DNA of 64,000 bases, taken from the NCBI RefSeq assembly GCF_023555415.1, contig NZ_JAKRYL010000002.1, forward strand, positions 124,001-188,000. The letters are read 5' to 3'. Both the position numbers and the translations under genes were made by a program. This DNA is from Halalkalibacter alkaliphilus (GTDB lineage: Bacteria; Bacillota; Bacilli; Bacillales; Bacillaceae_D). The notes under the pieces are model-generated. The model searched no databases, had not been told where the DNA came from, and saw nothing but the letters and a program-made list of their open reading frames with translations. Positions 54,222-61,133 of this stretch are shown here, in pieces; positions within the stretch are counted from its first letter, which is position 1; every line of letters begins with the position of its first letter.

Positions 54222-55656
54222 ACTTAAGCGACTACATGTTGCCGCTATCTTTGTTTCTTTCCTAACTACTTTACGAAGTTTTTTACTTCCGTTTATTTTA
54301 ACTTTCTTTTTAGGTAGTACAAGTGAGCCAGTAGGTTTTTTTCGGTTTGAGTACATATGGCTAGGGATACTTATTTTTGTCTTTTTAAGCGGTATTGCTC
54401 ATTGGTTTACGTTCAAATATCGAATTGTTGAAGGAGAACTTTACATTCAAAAAGGACTCCTTATTAAAAAAAAGCGCTATATTCAACAGAAGCGTGTCCA
54501 AAGTATTGATATAACGGCAGGGGTGTTTCAACGATTATTTGGTTTAGTAAAAGTGAAAATCGAAACTGCTGGCGGGGGAGCAGAACCAGAGGTAAGTTTG
54601 ATTGCTATTAGTCGTGAAGAAGCGGAGGAAATTCGTTCTGAACTTCTAAAAAAACAGGTGGAAGCCTCTATGGATGAAGAGGAGAAAAAGAAAGAACAAG
54701 CAGATTTTATTTGGCATCTTTCTTCAAACCGTTTAGTCATTGCCGCGTTGACATCTAGTGGATTAGGATTAACGATCTCTGCAGTGGCTGCATTATTTAC
54801 TCAAGTTGAACAATTTCTACCCGAAGCGATTTATGAACAAGTATTTGGTTTTTTGTCAGGTTCAGGACTGGCAATTATTCTCATGATTATCGTTTTTGTT
54901 ATATTTATATCTTGGTGCATTTCGTTTTTGGGGACACTTTTAAAATATGGTCGGTTCAAAATTGAGAAGTTCGACAATGAGTTGGTCATTTCTAGAGGGC
55001 TGCTTGAGCGTAGGCAATTAACGATACATACGCATAAGGTGACTGCTGTACGTGTTGTTCGAAATTTATTTCGTCAGCCCTTTGGTTTCAGCTCTGTATA
55101 TGTTGAAAGTGCTGGTGGAGGGACAAATGATGAACAATTATCAACCGTCCTTTTTCCTATCACTAAAGATGAAGAGATGATCGAGGAGTTATCAAAATTT
55201 TTACCGAAGTATGCTGAACAATTTGAAATAACGCCTGCTCCTAGACGATCACTCATTCGCTTTTTCATCCGTTCAACGGCAGTCCCTTTACTAGCTACTA
55301 TCATCACTGGCTGGTTTATCCATCCCGCGGGTTATTATGGGTTTATTGTTGTTGCCATCTGCCTTGTTTTTGGTTTTTGGCAATACCGTGATGCTGGGGC
55401 AGGAATCAATCAAACACATGTATGGATTCGTTATCGGAAAATAAGTCAAATGCTCGTTGTCTCAGAAAAGCCTAAAATACAAGCAGCTGAAATTCAGACA
55501 TCCTTTTTTCAAAAGCGAAAACAATTAGCTAGCTTCCGCTTTTCGATATTATCAAGTGTTATTGGAAAATCATTTACCGCCGTAGACCTTGATAGAAAGA
55601 CAGCTGATCAGTTGTTTGAATGGTATTCAGGCCGAACGAACATAATAGACAAATAA
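54214..55656 (+). CDS. ydbT: PH-domain membrane protein YdbT
   Basis: 480 residues with three bPH2 (DUF304) units separated by pairs of membrane helices: first KYRIVEGELYIQKGLLIKKKRYIQQKRVQ, second KIEKFDNELVISRGLLERRQ, third a divergent HVWIRYRKIS. Each of the first two ends in the IETAGGGAEPE/VESAGGGTNDE motif. Coupled to ydbS. Terminated by a dispersed hairpin. Confidence 0.9.
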   Translation: MSELKRLHVAAIFVSFLTTLRSFLLPFILTFFLGSTSEPVGFFRFEYIWLGILIFVFLSGIAHWFTFKYRIVEGELYIQKGLLIKKKRYIQQKRVQSIDITAGVFQRLFGLVKVKIETAGGGAEPEVSLIAISREEAEEIRSELLKKQVEASMDEEEKKKEQADFIWHLSSNRLVIAALTSSGLGLTISAVAALFTQVEQFLPEAIYEQVFGFLSGSGLAIILMIIVFVIFISWCISFLGTLLKYGRFKIEKFDNELVISRGLLERRQLTIHTHKVTAVRVVRNLFRQPFGFSSVYVESAGGGTNDEQLSTVLFPITKDEEMIEELSKFLPKYAEQFEITPAPRRSLIRFFIRSTAVPLLATIITGWFIHPAGYYGFIVVAICLVFGFWQYRDAGAGINQTHVWIRYRKISQMLVVSEKPKIQAAEIQTSFFQKRKQLASFRFSILSSVIGKSFTAVDLDRKTADQLFEWYSGRTNIIDK

Positions 55657-55662
55657 AAAAAG

Positions 55663-55706
55663 GGGGCTGTCTCAAAAGGTCTATGTTTGACCTTTGAGAC
55701 AGCCCC
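55663..55706. terminator. Dispersed GGGGCTGTCTCAAAAGGTC hairpin
   Basis: GGGGCTGTCTCAAAAGGTC (55663-55681) with GACCTTTGAGACAGCCCC (55689-55706), one bulged A. It separates two converging genes, ydbT and the DUF2777 gene, and has T-rich sequence on both flanks. Confidence 0.85.
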
Positions 55707-55713
55707 TTTGCCA

Positions 55714-56694
55714 TTATATAGAATATTCATTTGTATATGTTGCGATTGCTCGTTTGCCTTGATCAGTCGTAAATTCAAACCGATCGTAAATTCGATCATT
55801 TTTGTAATGATGAAGGGTTCGTTCATAATGATGCTGCACGAGGATCATACCTTCAGGGCTTTTATAAAGTAAAAAATTAGCACCGCGAAACGTTCTTTGA
55901 TCTTTTGTATTTAGTAGTTGAGTTAATAGTGAGTTATGACAATCTACCAAATCTTCGTGAGTAAGTTGGAAATGTTCCAAGTTTTTTTCAAGAGATGATA
56001 GAGCAGCTGGCTCTAATTCATTCCGAAGAATGACATAAGGATCAAATTGCTCACGATCGATCATAAAGAGATCCCCTTCTTTTGGGCTATATCGATATCC
56101 ATGCTCTGAAACAAATATGCCATTTCGCTCATATGTACCAATCATTTTTTCATTTTGCGCTTCCCACTTCATCGTAAAAGGGCAGTCCTCTAAATCAAGA
56201 CGTTCTTCGTTCTCGTCAATTAAAATAAAACGATCGCCGTCATGATGAAACGTATAGGTGATTACGTCAGAGTGTTTGTTTGATTGGAAGTTGTCTAGAT
56301 TTACATTAGAAGTAGAAAAATAGTGCAATAACATATCTTGTTTTGTTTTAAGACTTTCAATTTCCCTTTGCCATTCAAAATGTCGGGTCCTTACAGCTTT
56401 ATTAACACTCATCTCAAATGTATCTGGAAGATCGTCATCCGATACTACCGATAATTTTATTCCTTCAAATTCACGTGTTTCTCCTTGTTTATATAGAAGT
56501 CGCGGGATTTCTGAGTGATTTTCCTTATCTACTAAATTAGGTAGGTCAAAAACGCCTTGGATAACTACAATTCCTCGCCATGGTTTTCTAGGTTCAGCAA
56601 TTACTTCCTCTAGTATACCGTAATAAGTGCCTAAATCACCTTCATCTATTCTCACAACATTGCCAATGTTTGATTGTGCTTGTTTCCGGTCCAT
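55714..56694 (-). CDS. DUF2777 family protein
   Basis: 326-residue soluble protein. The C-terminal third (DLVDCHNSLLTQLLN ... GANFLLYKSPEGMILVQHHYER) shows the DUF2777 pattern CHN...GVNFxxxxxxxxICxVQHHF. Function unknown. ATG at 56694 follows GTGAGGGG; the GTG at 56706 is inside the ribosome binding site. Confidence 0.78.
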   Translation of the reverse strand: MDRKQAQSNIGNVVRIDEGDLGTYYGILEEVIAEPRKPWRGIVVIQGVFDLPNLVDKENHSEIPRLLYKQGETREFEGIKLSVVSDDDLPDTFEMSVNKAVRTRHFEWQREIESLKTKQDMLLHYFSTSNVNLDNFQSNKHSDVITYTFHHDGDRFILIDENEERLDLEDCPFTMKWEAQNEKMIGTYERNGIFVSEHGYRYSPKEGDLFMIDREQFDPYVILRNELEPAALSSLEKNLEHFQLTHEDLVDCHNSLLTQLLNTKDQRTFRGANFLLYKSPEGMILVQHHYERTLHHYKNDRIYDRFEFTTDQGKRAIATYTNEYSI

Positions 56695-56761
56695 AAAACC
56701 CCTCACTTCATCGGTGATTGTATCTAATCATTTAAAATGGTATTCACATTATAATAAGGTG

Positions 56762-56783
56762 GGCCTACTTTACGCAAGTAGGC
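56762..56783. terminator. Hairpin after the MBL hydrolase gene
   Basis: GGCCTACTT and AAGTAGGCC, a perfect 9-bp stem with loop TACG; no T run, so the direction and strength are uncertain. Confidence 0.5.
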
Positions 56784-56811
56784 CGTATTATCCAGTCTCA
56801 TGACGGAGTAC

Positions 56812-57756
56812 TTACTGTATCTCTTTTTTTTGAAGGTAATGAAAAATCCCCATTGAACAAATTTGTAAGTCAAGTTGTATATGGTCATAAACGGGGTGAT
56901 TTCTCGGAATCTGTTGTTGGTCAAGTTCTTCTTGAATCATTGCAAGTAACGTTTCAGCAAGTTTCTCTTCACTTTCGTTTTTGCCGTAAATAGATTGACC
57001 TACAGAAACAAAAATAGGGAGCCATTTTCTAATTTGACTATAAACCAAACTAGGTTCATAAGATGCGCTAAAATGACCAAAATAGATTGCTTCTACGTTA
57101 AGATCTTCAATCCTTTTCAACGACTCTAACATAGCTTTTGGATCAAATTGGCTTGGGGACGTTGAAGGGAGGACAAAGTGATATCCTTCTTTTTGCAAGA
57201 GTTCATAATGTACACCTAATGTATCCCCAGTAAAGATTCCTTTCGATTTTGAGTCATAAATACTAAAGTGATGAGCAGAATGACCAGGTGTGTCATAAAA
57301 AGTAAGTATCGAATCCTGCCCGATTTGTAATGATTCACCATTATTTTTTTCAATAACACGGTCTTTTGAAACGGGTACGATTGGATCGAAGAAACTCTCA
57401 AATTTATCGTTATACACAGCTCTTGCACCGTCTATTAGGCGAGAGGGATTAATCATATGTCTTGCCCCTCTAGGGTGGACGATGAGTTTTGCATTTGGAC
57501 AGTGTTCAAGTAAAAGCCCCGCTCCACCTGCATGGTCTAGGTGGATGTGAGTTACAATAAGATAAGCCACATTTAATGGATTGATATCAAGTGCTTTAAG
57601 GCCCTTTAATACATGTGAAACAGAAGGGGACGGACCGCTTTCAATTAACGTTGTTTCTTTCTCGTGTAAAACGTATGTACCTGTCCTGTAGGAAAGGTTT
57701 GAGTCATAACCGTCTATTAGAGAGATAGACGGTGACAGTTTTATAATAGTAGACAT
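56812..57756 (-). CDS. Metallo-beta-lactamase fold hydrolase
   Basis: 314 residues, glyoxalase II/flavoprotein-like MBL. Complete metal set: THIHLDHAGG, TPGHSAHH, FTGDTLG and YFGHF; these make it a likely active enzyme, unlike the protein at 27434. A C-terminal helical segment (about 240-314) probably forms the substrate lid. Substrate unknown. GGAGGCT precedes the ATG. CTTACATTAAGTGTAAG at 57788-57804 upstream is a small dyad that may be an operator. Confidence 0.88.
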   Translation of the reverse strand: MSTIIKLSPSISLIDGYDSNLSYRTGTYVLHEKETTLIESGPSPSVSHVLKGLKALDINPLNVAYLIVTHIHLDHAGGAGLLLEHCPNAKLIVHPRGARHMINPSRLIDGARAVYNDKFESFFDPIVPVSKDRVIEKNNGESLQIGQDSILTFYDTPGHSAHHFSIYDSKSKGIFTGDTLGVHYELLQKEGYHFVLPSTSPSQFDPKAMLESLKRIEDLNVEAIYFGHFSASYEPSLVYSQIRKWLPIFVSVGQSIYGKNESEEKLAETLLAMIQEELDQQQIPRNHPVYDHIQLDLQICSMGIFHYLQKKEIQ

Positions 57757-57864
57757 ATAATTTTAGCCTCCAATCAATTGAAAACACTTACATTAAGTGT
57801 AAGCAAAGAAATGAAAGGTGACAAGGAAAATAATTACAAATGGCAGAGTCTATTTTTGCGATTC

Positions 57865-58764
57865 TTATTTATCATACCTTACTGACTGTAATTTCAATAA
57901 ATGATTCATCCGTTCCACACGAAGTTGCTCCAAACGTTCGACAAAACGAATTAAAGTTAATTCCATTTTAGATAAAGCAACATAAAGCTCTTCTTTATGA
58001 TCTAACTGATGTTTTAATGAAAGCGATAAATAAGTATGAATAATGGAGGGGACGTCTTCTTTAAACATACGCCTAACTGTGTGACGTTCCTCGAAATCTA
58101 ATAATGTAAAATCAGTTTGTAGTTTCTCTCCTTGTTGTATAAGTCTCTGCATTTTGCTTTCGATAAGTGGATCAACGGAAAACTGATTTACTGTTCGAAC
58201 ATAGCGCTTCGCTTCTTCAAGTAACATGGATAAATCATTTGTTTTTGTTTCTTGTAACAAATGTTGCTGATTTGTTAATAACTCTTTAGCCGATTGTTGA
58301 ATCGTTACCGCATCATTTGAATAGGCTAAATCAAGATGGTGAATACGGTAAAAAAGACTTTGAAATAAGGATGATTCACGAACGGAACGAATGTGCGCTC
58401 GTCCATCCTTAATGTAGCGAATTGAAGCTTCTTTACAAATGCCAATTCCATTTTTAGCTTTCATATATTTACGAAAACAAACGATGACGATCCGTTTTTT
58501 AATAGGGGAAGATGAGTGTTTTTGATCCAGCATTACGACAGAGATATATTTATGATTGATTTTTACTTTAATCAGCCATTCTTTTTGTTTGCGACGGATG
58601 GATTTCTTTTGATTAGAAGAAGGGGCATTTTCGGCCATTCTAACAAGCAAGTCTTCTGCATCCTCTAGCATACTTCTTGTCGCGGTATCTCTAATAATGT
58701 GATCCTCGACCGGCTTTTTATGAGCCGGTGTAAACATCAACTTCATTTTATCTACCCACTCCAT
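57865..58764 (-). CDS. XpaC-like partner of the TelA protein
   Basis: 299 residues, rich in Lys/Arg and predicted mainly helical in the C-terminal half. Position directly after a telA-family gene and the helical end (RMFKEDVPSIIHTYLSLSL ... FVERLEQLRVERMNHLLKL) suggest a diverged XpaC/YceG-type partner, since xpaC and yaaN are neighbours in B. subtilis. N-terminal half not recognised. ATG at 58764 is 4 bases after AAAGGCGGGG. Thirty bases separate it from telA. Confidence 0.6.
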   Translation of the reverse strand: MEWVDKMKLMFTPAHKKPVEDHIIRDTATRSMLEDAEDLLVRMAENAPSSNQKKSIRRKQKEWLIKVKINHKYISVVMLDQKHSSSPIKKRIVIVCFRKYMKAKNGIGICKEASIRYIKDGRAHIRSVRESSLFQSLFYRIHHLDLAYSNDAVTIQQSAKELLTNQQHLLQETKTNDLSMLLEEAKRYVRTVNQFSVDPLIESKMQRLIQQGEKLQTDFTLLDFEERHTVRRMFKEDVPSIIHTYLSLSLKHQLDHKEELYVALSKMELTLIRFVERLEQLRVERMNHLLKLQSVRYDK

Positions 58765-58794
58765 CAAACCCCGCCTTTCTAAATAGCTCGCCCA

Positions 58795-59799
58795 TTACTT
58801 TAATAATTTTGTTCTCATTTCCTTATTTAATGAGTCGAGCTCTTGTATAAATTCTTGACCAGTCTGCACAATCCGTTCATTTGATTTCTCTGTTAATTCA
58901 ATGGCTTCAAAAACATTGTTGTATGCCTTGCGAAACGATTCAATCGCAATAGCAGGCTCTTCAAGAGTTTTTAATGTTTCTTCTGTGTTTTGTTTTAACA
59001 ATTCAGAGTTAGACAATAACATCGATTCAGTTGCCTCATTAACATGTTTGACTGCTTTAATGACCTTCTGCTGATTTGACAACGCTAATTGGATTGAAGC
59101 AGAAACCGTAATTACGTTTTTCGTCATTGTAATTGCGTTAAAGATCGCTTCTTCAAGCTTGTCGTTATTTTCAACAATTAAATCAACAGAAGCCAATGAT
59201 TGCTGTAATACCATAACTGCCTGCGACATGTTTTTTACACGAGAAATGACTTTCAACTGGCCTTTTTTTAATTCGTTTGGGTTATCAGCCCATTGTTCTT
59301 TCACCATTTCATCTTCAAGCATCTTATTTAGTTGATTGCCTAAATCAATTTGTTCATTTAAATTAGCAATCCGCTCCTTAGCGACACTTTTTAGTTGATG
59401 AAGCATGAGTGTATCTTCTTGTAACTTATCTTTTCCACTTAAAAGCCCCTCAACAATATCATCGACTTGTGCTTCGACCGTTTGATATTTACGAGCATAT
59501 TGCTCAATGGGGTTGCGTCGCAATAGTTTGTTAATCCATTTTTTTGTCTGACTTTCCTTCAAATAAGTTGGTTCTAACTGACTGACTGTTTCCTTTAATT
59601 GATGCAGCTGAGTAGGTAATTGATTTGATTGATCTTGCATCATTTCTTTTACGGGGCGCTTTAATGCTTCTAAAGATTCTCCGGCTTCACGTTGTTCATC
59701 TTCTCCTAAAGAATCTAATGAGTTTAGGAGTTTTGAAAGGTCTTCATCTTGCTTGTATTGGTCTAATACATTATTTGTTTGATTGCTAGCCTTACTCAT
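58795..59799 (-). CDS. yaaN: TelA/KlaA family toxic-anion resistance protein
   Basis: 334 residues, nearly all helical, of the TelA family (named for tellurite resistance on plasmids; also linked to antimicrobial peptide and cell-envelope stress tolerance). Family segments: NKLLRRNPIEQYARKYQ, LNEQIDLGNQLNKML, NAITMTKNVITVSASIQLAL. ATG at 59799 or 59808; GAGGAGG lies just upstream. First gene of a two-gene minus-strand operon. Upstream leader contains a TGCTAAAAG/CTTTTAGCA hairpin (59846-59875). Confidence 0.88.
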   Translation of the reverse strand: MSKASNQTNNVLDQYKQDEDLSKLLNSLDSLGEDEQREAGESLEALKRPVKEMMQDQSNQLPTQLHQLKETVSQLEPTYLKESQTKKWINKLLRRNPIEQYARKYQTVEAQVDDIVEGLLSGKDKLQEDTLMLHQLKSVAKERIANLNEQIDLGNQLNKMLEDEMVKEQWADNPNELKKGQLKVISRVKNMSQAVMVLQQSLASVDLIVENNDKLEEAIFNAITMTKNVITVSASIQLALSNQQKVIKAVKHVNEATESMLLSNSELLKQNTEETLKTLEEPAIAIESFRKAYNNVFEAIELTEKSNERIVQTGQEFIQELDSLNKEMRTKLLK

Positions 59800-60035
59800 A
59801 GGAATCATTCCTCCTCTATTGGCAATGGTGTGTTCTTGTTTTTGCTGCTAAAAGGTTAAGGTTGATCTTTTAGCAATTTTATCTCTTTTCTTATTCTATC
59901 TTACGTATTGAATACTCATCCAGTTTCAAGCTATGTAATATTATGATGGATTTTATGGATGAATACAATCATCCTCTAGTTGGATGTAGTGAATTAATTA
60001 AGTATGTTAAAGATTGAAGAGGGAAGGTGTAATCA

Positions 60036-60119
60036 ATGGTAAGGATTAAATATTTTCTTATATCATTTGTACATAAAGCTTGTGTGAAAGGTGTGATTAT
60101 ATGTGTCTGCTTGCTATAG
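60036..60119 (+). CDS. Possible 27-codon leader ORF overlapping the NRDE gene
   Basis: ATG at 60036 is preceded by GGGAAGGTG at an ideal 7-base spacing; the peptide is short and hydrophobic (MVRIKYFLISFVHKACVKGV then a C/I/V/L-rich end). It ends at 60119, 16 bases inside the out-of-frame NRDE gene, whose own site is GAAAGGTG. Translation of it would affect initiation at 60101. Confidence 0.45.
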   Translation: MVRIKYFLISFVHKACVKGVIICVCLL

Positions 60120-60865
60120 GGTTACATGTACATTCAGAATATGACGTAGTATTAGTCAGCAATAGAGATGAGTTTTTTAATCGTGCAACAGAACGAGCAC
60201 ATTTATGGACGGGTGATACAGCTGTAGTAGCAGGAAGAGATCTTGAAAAAGGTGGCACCTGGTTAGGGGTGACCAAGAGCGGAAGGCTTGCAGCAGTGAC
60301 GAATGTGAGGGAACAGCGTAGCGTTGAAGGTATGAAATCACGAGGAGCATTAGTTACCGACTTCTTGCTTCATAACGATGAACCAGAAGCATATGTAAGG
60401 AAAGTATTGCAGGAAAAAGATTTATATCAAGGTTTTAACCTGATTACAGGTGAAGGTGATCAGTGGCTTTATAGTTCTAACAGGGCAGATAGCGAAAGAT
60501 TAGAAAGTGGATTACATGTAGTGAGCAATGCCCAGTTAAATACAGACTGGCCAAAGGCTAGAAAACTGAAAGAAAAACTTTCAGATGTTTTCTTAGAGTC
60601 TATGAACGAAGAGTGTCTGATTGAACGATGCATGGATATTCTAAAGGACGAAAGATTATTTCACGATGACCAGCTCCCAAGTACAGGTGTTCCTATTGAG
60701 ATTGAACGCATGCTTTCGCCGATTTTTATTAAGGGTTTTAATTACGGTACTCGCGCTTCTACGGTCATTCTGTTCTCTAAAAAAGGATTCATTCGTTTTA
60801 TTGAGCAAGGATATGGCCCTAATGGAAAGAGCTTAGACAAAGTTGACATGTTGTTTGAAACCTAA
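60101..60865 (+). CDS. NRDE (TANGO2-like) family protein
   Basis: 254 residues. Starts Met-Cys (MCLLAIGL), with Cys2 as in the family, which resembles Ntn-hydrolases that expose an N-terminal Cys. Conserved motifs: SNRDEFFNRAT (the NRDE motif), GGTWLGVTKSGRLAAVTN, SRGALV, FNLITG and SNAQLNTDWPK. The eukaryotic homologue TANGO2 is linked to heme/lipid handling; the bacterial role is unknown. ATG 60101 rather than an upstream codon, because Cys must follow Met and GAAAGGTG lies 6-7 bases upstream. Confidence 0.9.
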   Translation: MCLLAIGLHVHSEYDVVLVSNRDEFFNRATERAHLWTGDTAVVAGRDLEKGGTWLGVTKSGRLAAVTNVREQRSVEGMKSRGALVTDFLLHNDEPEAYVRKVLQEKDLYQGFNLITGEGDQWLYSSNRADSERLESGLHVVSNAQLNTDWPKARKLKEKLSDVFLESMNEECLIERCMDILKDERLFHDDQLPSTGVPIEIERMLSPIFIKGFNYGTRASTVILFSKKGFIRFIEQGYGPNGKSLDKVDMLFET

Positions 60866-60999
60866 AAAATATTTTTTATAAAAAATAAATTAACGAACGA
60901 AAATCGATGAATTTTTATACAATAAAATAGAATTTTTATACGAAATTATAATTAGTCGTTTTAAACAATTAATAAAAATTTTTTGAGGAAATACCATAC

Positions 61000-61013
61000 G
61001 TAAAGCGCTTTCA
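61000..61013. promoter_or_regulatory. cre-like site upstream of gltA
   Basis: GTAAAGCGCTTTCA differs from the ideal CcpA site TGAAAGCGCTTTCA only in its first two bases. It is centred about 60 bases upstream of the -10 box, a position suited to activation by CcpA rather than blocking. Confidence 0.6.
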
Positions 61014-61018
61014 TTACA

Positions 61019-61048
61019 CATTTCAGCAAATTTCAATTTGCCGAAATG
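61019..61048. promoter_or_regulatory. Dyad operator overlapping the gltA -35 box
   Basis: CATTTCAGCAAATT, TC, AATTTGCCGAAATG: 13 of 14 bases complementary. The right arm contains the -35 hexamer. No T run follows, so it is more likely a protein site (a LysR-type or TnrA/GlnR-type regulator) than a terminator. Confidence 0.65.
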
Positions 61049-61066
61049 TCAGAAAAATGATATGAT
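61038..61066 (+). promoter_or_regulatory. Sigma-A promoter of gltA
   Basis: TTGCCG (61038-61043), 17-base spacer ending in TGA (extended -10), TATGAT (61061-61066), 67 bases before the start codon. Confidence 0.75.
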
Positions 61067-61133
61067 CCTGTATATTAGCTCATAGCTTTTTGGGGAGAGT
61101 TGATTGATTTTTACTTTTTTGGAGAAAGGGTTG

